Below, piece by piece: positions 38,433 through 47,592 of a DNA stretch of 64,000 nt. Below the pieces are notes generated by a model. It searched no databases and was not told the DNA's origin. It saw only the letters and a list, made by a program, of their open reading frames with translations. The stretch's first letter is position 1. Each line of letters starts with the position of its first letter. The position numbers and the translations under genes were made by a program. The stretch is from Enterobacter asburiae (GTDB taxonomy: Bacteria > Pseudomonadota > Gammaproteobacteria > Enterobacterales > Enterobacteriaceae). The DNA lies in the NCBI RefSeq assembly GCF_024599655.1, contig NZ_CP102247.1, forward strand, positions 4,464,001 through 4,528,000. Direction: 5' to 3'.

Positions 38433-39212
38433 ATGCAAACCATCACCCTCCCACCGCCGAAGCGCAGCTGGTTCTCGCTCATAAGCTGGGCCATCCTACT
38501 GGCGGTGCTGGTTATCTCCTGGAAGGGCGCGGAAATGGATCCGCTGCTGCTCTTCAAAGACGCAGGCAACATGGCGACCTTCGCCGCCGACTTCTTCCCG
38601 CCGGACTTCAGCCAGTGGCAGGACTATCTCAGCGAAATGGCGGTCACCCTGCAAATCGCCGTCTGGGGCACCGCCCTTGCCGTCGTTCTCTCCATTCCAT
38701 TTGGCCTGATGAGCGCCGAAAACATCGTGCCGTGGTGGGTGTATCAGCCGATGCGTCGCCTGATGGACGCCTGCCGCGCCATCAACGAGATGGTCTTTGC
38801 GATGCTTTTCGTGGTCGCCGTCGGCCTGGGTCCGTTCGCCGGCGTGATGGCGCTGTTCATCCACACCACCGGCGTGCTTTCCAAGCTGCTCTCCGAAGCG
38901 GTCGAAGCCATCGAGCCTGGCCCGGTGGAAGGCATCCGCGCCACGGGCGCCAACAAAATCGAAGAGATCCTTTACGGCGTCCTGCCGCAGGTGATGCCGC
39001 TGCTGATCTCCTACTCCCTGTACCGCTTTGAGTCCAACGTCCGCTCCGCGACGGTGGTCGGCATGGTGGGCGCAGGCGGGATTGGCGTCACCCTGTGGGA
39101 AGCGATTCGCGGTTTCCAGTTCCAGCAAACCTGCGCCCTGATGGTGCTCATCATCGTCACCGTCAGCCTGCTGGATTTCCTCTCTCAACGTTTGCGTAAG
39201 CACTTCATCTGA
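38433..39212 (+). CDS. phnE: Phosphonate ABC transporter permease PhnE (intact)
   Basis: A 259-aa inner-membrane permease with about six helices; the cytoplasmic EAA loop is EGIRATGANKIEEILYGVLPQ. E. coli K-12 phnE carries an 8-bp duplication that makes the operon cryptic; this copy is uninterrupted from start to stop, so phosphonate uptake should work without reversion. Confidence 0.95.
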   Translation: MQTITLPPPKRSWFSLISWAILLAVLVISWKGAEMDPLLLFKDAGNMATFAADFFPPDFSQWQDYLSEMAVTLQIAVWGTALAVVLSIPFGLMSAENIVPWWVYQPMRRLMDACRAINEMVFAMLFVVAVGLGPFAGVMALFIHTTGVLSKLLSEAVEAIEPGPVEGIRATGANKIEEILYGVLPQVMPLLISYSLYRFESNVRSATVVGMVGAGGIGVTLWEAIRGFQFQQTCALMVLIIVTVSLLDFLSQRLRKHFI

Positions 39213-39232
39213 GAAGCGAGGCTTTGTTTTCT

Positions 39233-39958
39233 ATGCACTTATCCAGACATCCGACCAGTTACCCTACCCGCTGGCAGGAGATTGCGGCAAAACTCGAAGT
39301 GGAGCTGCGCATGCACTACCGCTGCGGGGACTACCTGCCCGCCGAGCAACAGCTTGCCGACCGCTATGAGGTGAACCGCCACACCCTGCGCCGCGCCATT
39401 GACCAGCTGGTCGAGCGCGGCTGGGTCCAGCGCCGTCAGGGCGTGGGCGTGCTGGTGCTGATGCGCCCGTTCGACTACCCGCTAAACGCCCAGGCGCGCT
39501 TCAGCCAGAACCTGCTGGATCAGGGCAGCCACCCGACCAGCGAAAAGCTGCTCTCGGTATTGCGCCCGGCATCCAGCCACGTGGCGGACGCGCTGGGCAT
39601 TCAGGAGGGCGATAACGTCATTCACCTGCGCACCCTGCGCCGGGTTAACGGCGTGGCGGTGTGCCAGATAGACCACTACTTCGCGGACCTCGCCCTCTGG
39701 CCCGTGCTCCAGCATTTCTCCAGCGGCTCGCTGCATGACTTTCTTCAGGATGCAACAGGCGTTGCGCTCAAGCGCACCCAGACGCGCATCAGCGCCCGTC
39801 GCGCGCAGGCGAAAGAGAGCAAGGTGCTCGAAATTCCCAATATGGCCCCGCTGCTCTGCGTGCGCACCCTCAACCACCGTGACGGCGAGATCAACGCGAC
39901 GGAATACTCCGTCAGCCTGACCCGCGCCGACATGATCGAATTCACCATGGAGCACTGA
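39233..39958 (+). CDS. phnF: GntR-type regulator PhnF
   Basis: A 241-aa HutC-subfamily GntR regulator. The N-terminal winged HTH includes LPAEQQLADRYEVNRHTLRRAI, and the C-terminal UTRA ligand domain follows from about residue 85. The start at 39233 (MHLSRHPTSYPTR) matches E. coli; TTG at 39224 would add three residues. Its stop abuts the phnG ATG (TGAATG). Effector unknown in enterobacteria. Confidence 0.94.
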   Translation: MHLSRHPTSYPTRWQEIAAKLEVELRMHYRCGDYLPAEQQLADRYEVNRHTLRRAIDQLVERGWVQRRQGVGVLVLMRPFDYPLNAQARFSQNLLDQGSHPTSEKLLSVLRPASSHVADALGIQEGDNVIHLRTLRRVNGVAVCQIDHYFADLALWPVLQHFSSGSLHDFLQDATGVALKRTQTRISARRAQAKESKVLEIPNMAPLLCVRTLNHRDGEINATEYSVSLTRADMIEFTMEH

Positions 39959-40411
39959 ATGCACTTCGACACCTCCACCCGACAGCGCTGGATGCGCGTG
40001 CTGGCCCACAGCCAGCCTGCCGCGCTCTCAGCCCGCATGAGCGCCCTGAGTCTGGCACCCGATTACGACACCCTCCGCGCCCCGGAGATCGGCCTCGTTC
40101 AGATCCAGGCGCGCATGGGCGGCACCGGCGAGCGCTTCTTCGCCGGAGACGCCACCCTCACCCGCGCCGCGATCCGTCTGAACAGCGGCACGCTGGGCTA
40201 CAGCTACGTGCTGGGGCGCGACAAAGCGCACGCCGAGCGCTGCGCGGTGATCGACGCGCTTTTACAGGAACAACCCTATTTCCAGACGCTAATGGAAACC
40301 CTTATTGCCCCGCTGGAAGCCGACCGCGCCGCGCGCATTGCCGCACGTCAGGCCGAAGTGAACACCAGCCGGGTCGACTTCTTTACGCTCGTTCGCGGAG
40401 ACAACGCATGA
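39959..40411 (+). CDS. phnG: C-P lyase core subunit PhnG
   Basis: A 150-aa subunit of the PhnGHIJ core complex. With PhnI, PhnH and PhnL it attaches methylphosphonate to ribose at C1 of ATP, displacing adenine. Characteristic sequence: GEVMATEARVQ-type segment is PEIGLVQIQARMGGTGERFF here. Overlaps phnH by 4 bases. Confidence 0.95.
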   Translation: MHFDTSTRQRWMRVLAHSQPAALSARMSALSLAPDYDTLRAPEIGLVQIQARMGGTGERFFAGDATLTRAAIRLNSGTLGYSYVLGRDKAHAERCAVIDALLQEQPYFQTLMETLIAPLEADRAARIAARQAEVNTSRVDFFTLVRGDNA

Positions 40412-40992
40412 CGCTTCAACCTGCTTTTACCCTGGCCGTCCAGGATGCCCAACACAGTTTTCGTCGCCTGCTGAAGGCGATGAGCGAGCCGGGCGTGATC
40501 GTCTCGCTGCACCAGCTCTCCCAGGGCTGGCTGCCGCTGAACCTGGCGACCACCAGCGTGCTGCTGACGCTTGCCGATAACGACACTCCGGTGTGGCTTT
40601 CGGGCGCGCTGTCGAACGATATCGCCAGCCAGAACCTGCGTTTTCACACCAGCGCCCCGCTGGTCGATCAGCCCCAGCAGGCGGTTTTTGCCGTGGCCGA
40701 CGAACAAATTAGCCATGAACAGCTCAACGCCCTGAGCGAAGGCAGCGCCGTCGCCCCGGAGACCAGCGCCACGCTGATCCTGCAGGTCTCCAGCCTGAGC
40801 GGCGGCCGCATGCTGCGCCTCACCGGGGCAGGCATCGCCGACGAGCGCATGGTCGCGCCGCAGCTGCCGGAGTGCATCATTCACGAGCTGACCGAACGCC
40901 CGCACCCGTTCCCGCTGGGCATTGACCTGATCCTGACCTGCGGCGAGCGCCTGCTGGCAATCCCGCGGACCACTCACGTGGAGGTGTGCTGA
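40408..40992 (+). CDS. phnH: C-P lyase core subunit PhnH
   Basis: A 194-aa structural subunit of the C-P lyase core with a PLP-transferase-like fold but no cofactor. N-terminal AVQDAQHSFRRLLKAMSEPG is the family signature. It overlaps the neighbours at both ends (4 bases with phnG, 1 base with phnI at TGATG). Confidence 0.95.
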   Translation: MTLQPAFTLAVQDAQHSFRRLLKAMSEPGVIVSLHQLSQGWLPLNLATTSVLLTLADNDTPVWLSGALSNDIASQNLRFHTSAPLVDQPQQAVFAVADEQISHEQLNALSEGSAVAPETSATLILQVSSLSGGRMLRLTGAGIADERMVAPQLPECIIHELTERPHPFPLGIDLILTCGERLLAIPRTTHVEVC

Positions 40993-42056
40993 TGTACGTT
41001 GCCGTCAAAGGGGGCGAGAAGGCCATCGCCGCCGCCCATGCGCTACAGGCGCACAGACGACGGGGCGATGAACGGCTTCCCGAGCTGAACGTCGCCCAGA
41101 TTGAACAGCAGCTAAACCTTGCCGTCGACCGCGTGATGACCGAGGGCGGCATCGCCGACCGCGAGCTGGCGGCGCTGGCCCTGAAGCAGGCCAGCGGCGA
41201 CAACGTGGAAGCCATCTTCCTGCTGCGCGCCTACCGCACCACGCTTGCCAGACTGGCGGTGAGCGAGCCGGTGAACACGGCGGAGATGCGCCTGGAGCGC
41301 CGCATTTCTGCCGTTTATAAAGACATCCCCGGCGGCCAGCTGCTTGGCCCGACCTACGACTACACCCATCGCCTGCTGGATTTTACCCTGCTGGCGAACG
41401 GCGAAGCGCCGCAGCTGAGCACCTCCGATGCCGAACAGGAACCGTCTCCGCACGTCTTCAGCCTGCTGGCAAAACAGGGACTGGCGAAGGCGGAAGAAGA
41501 TTCAGACGCGCAGCCGGATGACATCACCCGCATGCCGCCGGTTTACCCATGCTCGCGCTCGTCCCGCCTGCAGCAGCTGATGCGCGGCGACGAAGGCTAT
41601 CTGCTGGCGCTGGCCTACTCCACCCAGCGCGGCTACGGGCGCAACCACCCGTTTGCGGCCGAAATTCGCAGCGGCTACATCGACGTCGAAATCGTGCCGG
41701 AAGAGCTGGGTTTTGCGGTGAACGTCGGCGAACTGCTGATGACCGAGTGTGAAATGGTCAACGGTTTCGTCGCCCCGGAAGACGAAGACCCGCACTTTAC
41801 CCGCGGCTACGGGCTGGTGTTCGGCCTCGGCGAGCGCAAGGCCATGGCAATGGCGCTGGTCGACCGCGCCCTGCAGGCGCCGGACTACGGCGAGCACGTT
41901 GCAGGCCCGGCGCAGGACGAAGAGTTCGTGCTGGCCCACGCGGATAACGTTGAGGCCGCCGGCTTTGTCTCGCACCTCAAGCTGCCGCACTACGTCGATT
42001 TCCAGGCCGAACTGGAACTGCTGAAACGCCTGCAACGGGAGCGCGCCAATGGCTAA
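40992..42056 (+). CDS. phnI: C-P lyase core subunit PhnI (nucleosidase-like)
   Basis: A 354-aa catalytic subunit for the ATP-phosphonate coupling step. The N-terminus MYVAVKGGEKAIAAAHALQ and the conserved YSTQRGYGRNHPFAAEIRSG are unchanged from E. coli. ATG 40992 is chosen, overlapping the phnH stop; GTG 40986 would add two residues. The last 8 bases overlap phnJ. Confidence 0.95.
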   Translation: MYVAVKGGEKAIAAAHALQAHRRRGDERLPELNVAQIEQQLNLAVDRVMTEGGIADRELAALALKQASGDNVEAIFLLRAYRTTLARLAVSEPVNTAEMRLERRISAVYKDIPGGQLLGPTYDYTHRLLDFTLLANGEAPQLSTSDAEQEPSPHVFSLLAKQGLAKAEEDSDAQPDDITRMPPVYPCSRSSRLQQLMRGDEGYLLALAYSTQRGYGRNHPFAAEIRSGYIDVEIVPEELGFAVNVGELLMTECEMVNGFVAPEDEDPHFTRGYGLVFGLGERKAMAMALVDRALQAPDYGEHVAGPAQDEEFVLAHADNVEAAGFVSHLKLPHYVDFQAELELLKRLQRERANG

Positions 42057-42894
42057 CTTAAGCGGCTACAACTTTGCCTATCTGGATGAGCAAACCAAAC
42101 GCATGATCCGCCGCGCGATACTTAAAGCGGTGGCTATTCCGGGCTATCAGGTGCCGTTCGGCGGTCGCGAAATGCCGATGCCCTACGGCTGGGGCACGGG
42201 CGGTATTCAGATCACCGCCAGCGTGATCGGCGAGGCGGACGTGCTGAAGGTCATCGACCAGGGTGCCGACGACACCACCAACGCCGTGTCGATCCGCAGC
42301 TTCTTCCAGCGCGTAACCGGCGTAAACACCACCGAAAAAACCGAAGACGCGACGCTGATTCAGACCCGTCACCGCATCCCCGAAACCCCGCTGACGGAAG
42401 ATCAGATTTTGATTTTCCAGGTGCCAATTCCGGAGCCGCTGCGCTTTATCGAGCCGCGCGAAACCGAAACCCGCACCATGCACGCGCTGGAGGAGTATGG
42501 GGTAATGCAGGTGAAGCTGTATGAGGATATCGCCCGCTTCGGCCATATCGCCACCACCTACGCCTATCCGGTGAAGGTAAACGGGCGCTACGTCATGGAC
42601 CCGTCGCCGATCCCGAAATTCGATAACCCGAAGATGGACATGATGCCCGCCCTGCAGCTGTTCGGTGCCGGGCGCGAGAAACGCATCTACGCCGTCCCGC
42701 CCTACACGCGCGTCGAAAGCCTGGATTTCGACGATCACCCGTTTACGGTGCAGGAGTGGGACGAGCCGTGCGCCATCTGCGGATCCAAACACAGCTATCT
42801 GGACGAAGTGGTGCTGGACGACACGGGCAAACGGATGTTTGTCTGCTCCGACACCGATTACTGCCGCCAACAGAGCGAGGCGAACGGCCAATGA
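42049..42894 (+). CDS. phnJ: Alpha-D-ribose 1-methylphosphonate 5-phosphate C-P lyase PhnJ
   Basis: A 281-aa radical-SAM enzyme that breaks the carbon-phosphorus bond, releasing methane from methylphosphonate and leaving ribose 1,2-cyclic phosphate 5-phosphate. The unusual cluster motif CX2CX21CX5C is complete (CAIC at about residue 241, then C266 and C272, approximately). Gly32, the radical site in E. coli, falls in the IPGYQVPFGGREMPMPYGWG region. Overlaps phnK by 4 bases. Confidence 0.96.
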   Translation: MANLSGYNFAYLDEQTKRMIRRAILKAVAIPGYQVPFGGREMPMPYGWGTGGIQITASVIGEADVLKVIDQGADDTTNAVSIRSFFQRVTGVNTTEKTEDATLIQTRHRIPETPLTEDQILIFQVPIPEPLRFIEPRETETRTMHALEEYGVMQVKLYEDIARFGHIATTYAYPVKVNGRYVMDPSPIPKFDNPKMDMMPALQLFGAGREKRIYAVPPYTRVESLDFDDHPFTVQEWDEPCAICGSKHSYLDEVVLDDTGKRMFVCSDTDYCRQQSEANGQ

Positions 42895-43646
42895 AACCGC
42901 TGCTTTCGGTTAATCACCTGACTCACCTTTATGCGCCGGGCAAAGGCTTTAGCGACGTGTCGTTCGAGCTGTGGCCGGGCGAAGTGCTGGGGATCGTCGG
43001 CGAGTCCGGCTCCGGTAAAACCACCCTGCTGAAGTCCATCTCCGCGCGCCTGACGCCGCAAAACGGCGACATTTTGTATGAAGGCAAATCTCTGTACGGA
43101 ATGAGCGAAGCCGAGCGCCGCCGCCTGCTGCGCACCGAGTGGGGCGTGGTGCATCAGCACCCGATGGACGGCCTGCGCCGTCAGGTCTCCGCCGGGGGCA
43201 ACATCGGCGAACGCCTGATGGCCACCGGCGCGCGCCACTACGGCAACATCCGCGCCACCGCCCAGCACTGGCTGGAGGAGGTGGAGATCCCCGCCTCGCG
43301 CATCGACGACCTGCCGACAACCTTTTCCGGTGGGATGCAGCAGCGCCTGCAGATTGCCCGTAACCTGGTGACCCATCCGAAGCTGGTGTTTATGGATGAA
43401 CCCACCGGCGGGCTGGACGTCTCCGTGCAGGCGCGCCTGCTCGACCTGCTGCGCGGTCTGGTGGTGGAGCTGAACCTTGCGGTGGTGATTGTCACCCACG
43501 ATCTGGGCGTTGCGCGCCTGCTGGCGGACCGTCTGCTGGTGATGAAGCAGGGTCAGGTGGTGGAAAGTGGGCTCACCGACCGGGTGCTCGACGATCCACA
43601 CCATCCGTACACCCAGCTGCTGGTGTCGTCCGTATTGCAGAACTGA
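42891..43646 (+). CDS. phnK: C-P lyase ABC ATPase PhnK
   Basis: A 251-aa ABC-type ATPase that docks on the C-P lyase core rather than on a permease. Walker A GESGSGKT, signature FSGGMQQR, Walker B LVFMDEP. The ATG at 42891 overlaps the phnJ stop (ATGA). A 307-bp REP array separates it from phnL. Confidence 0.95.
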   Translation: MKPLLSVNHLTHLYAPGKGFSDVSFELWPGEVLGIVGESGSGKTTLLKSISARLTPQNGDILYEGKSLYGMSEAERRRLLRTEWGVVHQHPMDGLRRQVSAGGNIGERLMATGARHYGNIRATAQHWLEEVEIPASRIDDLPTTFSGGMQQRLQIARNLVTHPKLVFMDEPTGGLDVSVQARLLDLLRGLVVELNLAVVIVTHDLGVARLLADRLLVMKQGQVVESGLTDRVLDDPHHPYTQLLVSSVLQN

Positions 43647-43654
43647 GGTTGCTG

Positions 43655-43940
43655 TTGCCGGGTGGCGCTGCGCTTACCCGGCCTACGAACGCCGCACCTG
43701 TAGGCCGGGTAAGGCGAAGCCGCCACCTGGCAAAATGAACACCGCACCCGTAGGCCGGGTAAGGCGAAGCCGCCACCCGGCAAAATGAACACCGCACCTT
43801 GTAGGCCGGGTAAGGCGAAGCCGCCACCCGGCAAAATGAACACCGCACCCGTAGGCCGGGTAAGGCGAAGCCGCCACCCGGCAAAATGAACACCGCACCC
43901 GTAGGCCGGGTAAGGCGAAGCCGCCACCCGGCAAAACGAA
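43655..43940. repeat. REP/BIME array between phnK and phnL
   Basis: One unit in forward orientation at 43655-43686 (TTGCCGGGTGGCGCTGCGCT...) is followed by five direct copies of a 50-base unit starting GTAGGCCGGGTAAGGCGAAG at 43700, 43750, 43801, 43851 and 43901. Each unit has the REP palindrome plus the constant spacer AAAATGAACACCGCACC; the last copy is cut off by the phnL leader. Near-identity of the units indicates recent amplification. All reading frames through it are artefacts. Confidence 0.92.
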
Positions 43941-43953
43941 TCGCGAGGCCAAC

Positions 43954-44634
43954 ATGATCCACGTACAAAACGTAAGTAAGACCTTTGTGCTCCACCAGCA
44001 AAACGGCGTGCGCCTGCCGGTGCTGCAAAATGCCTCGTTAGAGGTCAGCAGCGGCGAATGCGTGGTGCTGCACGGCCATTCCGGCAGCGGAAAATCCACC
44101 CTGCTGCGCTCCCTGTACGCTAACTACCTCCCGGACGAAGGCCATATCCGCATTCGCCACAACGATGAGTGGGTCGATCTGGTGCAGGCCCCCGCGCGTA
44201 AGGTGCTGGAAGTGCGCCGCACGACGATCGGCTGGGTCAGCCAGTTTCTGCGGGTGATCCCGCGGATCTCCGCCCTGGACGTGGTGATGCAGCCCCTGCT
44301 GGATCTCGGCGTACCGCGCGAAACCTGCGCCGCCAAAGCCGCCAGCCTGCTGACGCGCCTCAACGTGCCCGAGCGCCTGTGGCACCTTGCCCCGTCGACC
44401 TTTTCCGGCGGCGAGCAGCAGCGCGTCAATATCGCCCGCGGCTTTATCGTCGACTACCCGATTTTACTTCTGGATGAACCCACCGCCTCGCTCGACGGTA
44501 AAAACAGCGCGGCCGTGGTGGAGCTGCTCGAACAGGCCAAAGCGCGCGGCGCGGCGATCGTCGGGATCTTCCACGACGACGCCGTACGCAACCGCGTGGC
44601 GGACAGATTGCACCCGATGGGGACAAACGCATGA
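43954..44634 (+). CDS. phnL: C-P lyase ABC ATPase PhnL
   Basis: A 226-aa ABC-type ATPase needed with PhnGHI for the nucleosidase step. Walker A GHSGSGKST, signature FSGGEQQRV, Walker B ILLLDEP. Its ATG lies 14 bases past the end of the REP array, preceded by GCGAGG. Overlaps phnM by 4 bases. Confidence 0.95.
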   Translation: MIHVQNVSKTFVLHQQNGVRLPVLQNASLEVSSGECVVLHGHSGSGKSTLLRSLYANYLPDEGHIRIRHNDEWVDLVQAPARKVLEVRRTTIGWVSQFLRVIPRISALDVVMQPLLDLGVPRETCAAKAASLLTRLNVPERLWHLAPSTFSGGEQQRVNIARGFIVDYPILLLDEPTASLDGKNSAAVVELLEQAKARGAAIVGIFHDDAVRNRVADRLHPMGTNA

Positions 44635-45767
44635 TTATCAATAACGTCAGGCTGGTGCTGGAAAATGAAGTCGTTGATGGCTCGGTTGAAGTCCATGAAG
44701 GCGTTATTCGCGCCTTTGCCGAAACCCAGAGCCGTGCCCCTGAAGCGATGGACGGCGAAGGCGGCTGGCTGCTGCCGGGGCTGATTGAGCTGCATACCGA
44801 TAATCTGGACAAATTCTTCACCCCGCGTCCGAAGGTTGACTGGCCCGCCCATTCGGCCATGAGCAGCCACGACGCGCTGATGGTCGCCAGCGGCATCACC
44901 ACCGTGCTGGACGCGGTGGCGATTGGCGACGTGCGCGACGGCGGCGACCGCCTGGAGAATCTGGAGAAGATGATCAACGCCGTGGAGGAGACGCAAAAAC
45001 GCGGCCTCAACCGCGCCGAGCACCGCCTGCACCTGCGCTGCGAGCTGCCGCACCACACTACCCTGCCGCTGTTTGAAAAGCTGGTCGGGCGCGAGCCGGT
45101 CTCGCTGGTCTCCCTGATGGACCACTCGCCGGGGCAGCGCCAGTTCGCCAACATTGAAAAGTATCGCGAATACTATCAGGGCAAATACTCCCTCAACGAC
45201 GCAGAGATGGCGCGCTACGAGGAAGAGCAGCTGGCGCTTGCGGCCAAGTGGTCGCAGCCTAACCGCCTCAGGATTGCCGCGATGTGTCGTGACCGCAACA
45301 TCGCGCTGGCCAGCCATGACGATGCCACGCACGATCACGTGCGCGAATCCCACCAGCTTGGCAGCGTGATCGCCGAATTTCCCACCACGTTTGAAGCGGC
45401 TGAAGCCTCCCGCAGGCACGGCATGAACGTGCTGATGGGCGCACCGAACATCGTGCGCGGCGGATCGCACTCCGGCAACGTGGCGGCAAGCAGGCTCGCC
45501 TCCCTCGGCCTGCTGGATATTCTCTCGTCCGACTACTATCCCGCCAGCCTGCTGGATGCGGCGTTCCGGGTGGCGGACGACGAAGGCAACAGCTTTACGC
45601 TGCCGCAGGCGATTCGTCTGGTGACGAAAAACCCGGCCACCGCGCTTAATCTTCAGGATCGCGGGGAAATCGCCGAGGGTAAACGCGCGGACCTGGTGCT
45701 GGCCCACCGCAAGGGCGAACACGTTCATATCGACCACGTCTGGCGTCAGGGAAAAAGGGTGTTCTGA
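44631..45767 (+). CDS. phnM: RPnTP hydrolase PhnM
   Basis: A 378-aa amidohydrolase-superfamily enzyme converting alpha-D-ribose 1-methylphosphonate 5-triphosphate to the 5-phosphate plus pyrophosphate. Metal ligands sit in ELHTDNLDKF (the usual HxH is HTD here, as in all PhnM) and in SHDDAT. Length as in E. coli. Confidence 0.95.
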   Translation: MIINNVRLVLENEVVDGSVEVHEGVIRAFAETQSRAPEAMDGEGGWLLPGLIELHTDNLDKFFTPRPKVDWPAHSAMSSHDALMVASGITTVLDAVAIGDVRDGGDRLENLEKMINAVEETQKRGLNRAEHRLHLRCELPHHTTLPLFEKLVGREPVSLVSLMDHSPGQRQFANIEKYREYYQGKYSLNDAEMARYEEEQLALAAKWSQPNRLRIAAMCRDRNIALASHDDATHDHVRESHQLGSVIAEFPTTFEAAEASRRHGMNVLMGAPNIVRGGSHSGNVAASRLASLGLLDILSSDYYPASLLDAAFRVADDEGNSFTLPQAIRLVTKNPATALNLQDRGEIAEGKRADLVLAHRKGEHVHIDHVWRQGKRVF

Positions 45768-46315
45768 TGGGAAGGCTCATCTGGTTAATGGGGCCCTCCG
45801 GCTCCGGTAAAGACAGCCTGCTGTCCGCCTTGCGGCAGCGGGAACATCCGCAGCTGCTGGTTGCGCACCGCTATATTACTCGCGCGGCCAATGCCGGGAG
45901 TGAAAACCATATTGCCCTGAGCGAGCAGGAGTTTTTTACCCGCGCCGGGCAAAACCTGCTGGCGCTGAGCTGGCACGCCAACGGCTTTTATTACGGTGTC
46001 GGCATTGAGATCGACCTCTGGCTGCACGCGGGTTTTGACGTGCTGGTTAACGGCTCGCGTGCGCATCTGCCACAAGCGCGCGCCCGCTATGAGGCGGCCC
46101 TGCTGCCGGTCTGCCTGCAGGTTTCGCCGGACGTCCTGCGCAGCAGGTTGCAGAGTCGGGGGCGTGAATCAGCCCGTGAGATCGATCAGCGGCTTGAGCG
46201 TGCGGCCCGCTATGCCCCGTCCGACTGCCACATCCTCAATAACGACGGAAGTTTGCTACAGTCAGTCGATACCTTTTTATCGCTTATCCGCCAGAAGGAG
46301 AAACAGCATGCCTGA
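45767..46315 (+). CDS. phnN: Ribose 1,5-bisphosphokinase PhnN
   Basis: A 182-aa P-loop kinase making PRPP from ribose 1,5-bisphosphate, linking phosphonate breakdown to nucleotide synthesis. Walker A MGPSGSGKDS at residues 8-17. The start overlaps the phnM stop (TGATG), and 8 bases overlap phnO at the end. A few residues shorter than the E. coli protein. Confidence 0.94.
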   Translation: MGRLIWLMGPSGSGKDSLLSALRQREHPQLLVAHRYITRAANAGSENHIALSEQEFFTRAGQNLLALSWHANGFYYGVGIEIDLWLHAGFDVLVNGSRAHLPQARARYEAALLPVCLQVSPDVLRSRLQSRGRESAREIDQRLERAARYAPSDCHILNNDGSLLQSVDTFLSLIRQKEKQHA

Positions 46316-46742
46316 CTGCCAGCTTCGCCCCGCTACTGCCGACGATGCGCAGATTGTCTATGCCCTGATCTGCGAACTGAAGCAGGCAGAGTTCGACCAT
46401 CAGGCGTTCCACGCCGGGTTTCTTGCCAATCTGCAGGATCACAACATGCGCTACCAGCTTGCGGAGAGAGAGGGACAGGTCATCGGCATGATCGGTCTGC
46501 ACATGCAGTTTCACCTCCATCACGCGCGCTGGATCGGCGAGATCCAGGAGCTGGTCGTGATGCCGCAGGCGCGTGGGTTAAAGGTGGGAAGTCAGCTGCT
46601 GGCCTGGGCGGAAGAGGTGGCACGACAGGCCGGCGCGGAGCTGACCGAGCTTTCCACCAGCGTGAAGCGCACTGACGCGCACCGTTTTTACGTTCGTGAA
46701 GGATACACGCAGAGCCATTTCCGATTCACCAAACCGCTATAG
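46308..46742 (+). CDS. phnO: Aminoalkylphosphonate N-acetyltransferase PhnO
   Basis: A 144-aa GNAT enzyme acetylating aminomethyl- and 1-aminoethyl-phosphonates, which detoxifies and primes them for C-P lyase. Acetyl-CoA motif A is VVMPQARGLKVGSQLLAWAE. Start 46308 follows AAGGAGAAACAGC; longer frames lie inside phnN. Confidence 0.94.
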   Translation: MPDCQLRPATADDAQIVYALICELKQAEFDHQAFHAGFLANLQDHNMRYQLAEREGQVIGMIGLHMQFHLHHARWIGEIQELVVMPQARGLKVGSQLLAWAEEVARQAGAELTELSTSVKRTDAHRFYVREGYTQSHFRFTKPL

Positions 46743-46751
46743 AGGTGCGTT

Positions 46752-47510
46752 ATGAGTCTGACCATCACGTTGACGGGAACGGGTGGCGCCCAGCTGGTGC
46801 CGGTCTTTGGCTGCGACTGCGCGGCCTGCCGCCGGGCGCGCCTGCAGGACAACTATCGCCGTCGCCCCTGCAGCGCGGTGGTCAAATTCAACGATGCGGT
46901 GACGCTGCTGGACGCGGGCATTCCGCACCTGATGGACGACTGGCCCGCAGGCAGCTTTCAGCAGTTTTTGCTGACCCATTACCATATGGATCACGTTCAG
47001 GGTCTCTTCCCCCTGCGCTGGGGCGTTGGCGCGACGATTCCGGTTTACGGTCCGCCGGACGAAGCGGGCTGCGACGACCTGTTTAAGCACCCGGGGATTC
47101 TGGATTTTAGCCACACGGTCGAACCGTTTGTGATGTTTGAACTTCAGGGGATGCGGGTCACGCCGCTGCCGCTCAACCATTCAAAACTGACCTTCGGGTA
47201 TTTGCTGGAGTCGGCCCAAAGCCGCGTGGCCTGGCTTTCCGACACCGCCGGGCTGCCGGAAAAAACGGTGAAGTTCCTGCTCAACAATCAGCCGCAGGCG
47301 ATGATTATCGACTGCAGCCATGAACCGCGAGACGAGACGCCGCGAAACCATTGCGACTTAAATACCGTGATTGCGTTAAACGAGGTGATTGGCTGCCCGC
47401 AGGTGATCCTGACGCACATCAGCCATCAGTTTGACGTTTGGATGATGGATCATCCGCTGCCGCAGGGCGTAGAAGCGGGCTATGACGGGATGGTGCTGGT
47501 ACTCGACTGA
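46752..47510 (+). CDS. phnP: Phosphoribosyl 1,2-cyclic phosphate phosphodiesterase PhnP
   Basis: A 252-aa metallo-beta-lactamase-fold enzyme that opens the cyclic phosphate to ribose 1,5-bisphosphate, the PhnN substrate. HYHMDH (about residues 76-81) is the metal site, and the structural zinc ligands are CDCAAC near residue 21. Last gene of the phn operon, followed by a REP pair. Confidence 0.95.
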   Translation: MSLTITLTGTGGAQLVPVFGCDCAACRRARLQDNYRRRPCSAVVKFNDAVTLLDAGIPHLMDDWPAGSFQQFLLTHYHMDHVQGLFPLRWGVGATIPVYGPPDEAGCDDLFKHPGILDFSHTVEPFVMFELQGMRVTPLPLNHSKLTFGYLLESAQSRVAWLSDTAGLPEKTVKFLLNNQPQAMIIDCSHEPRDETPRNHCDLNTVIALNEVIGCPQVILTHISHQFDVWMMDHPLPQGVEAGYDGMVLVLD

Positions 47511-47512
47511 GT

Positions 47513-47592
47513 TTTGCCGGGTGGCGGCTGCGCCTTACCCGGCCTACGGTCCAGGATTTGGTAGGCCTGCGTAAGCGAAGCGCCACCAGGCT
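47513..47592. repeat. REP pair after phnP
   Basis: TGCCGGGTGGCGGCTGCGCC with its partner CCTTACCCGGCCTAC, then an inverted unit (GTAGGCCTGCGTAAGCGAAG ...). It lies in the convergent space between phnP and yjdP. Confidence 0.85.

Noticed and set aside
43655..43940. Possible CRISPR array (regular 50-base period)
   Set aside because: The units are nearly identical throughout, including the part that would be spacer, and contain the REP palindrome; no cas genes are present.
43553..44099. Frames with repeated GGGFALPGL or VAASPYPAY segments
   Set aside because: Translations of the REP array between phnK and phnL, not protein repeats.
44454..45737. A 427-codon open frame opposite phnL/phnM
   Set aside because: Spans two genes of a conserved operon in antisense and has no recognisable domain.
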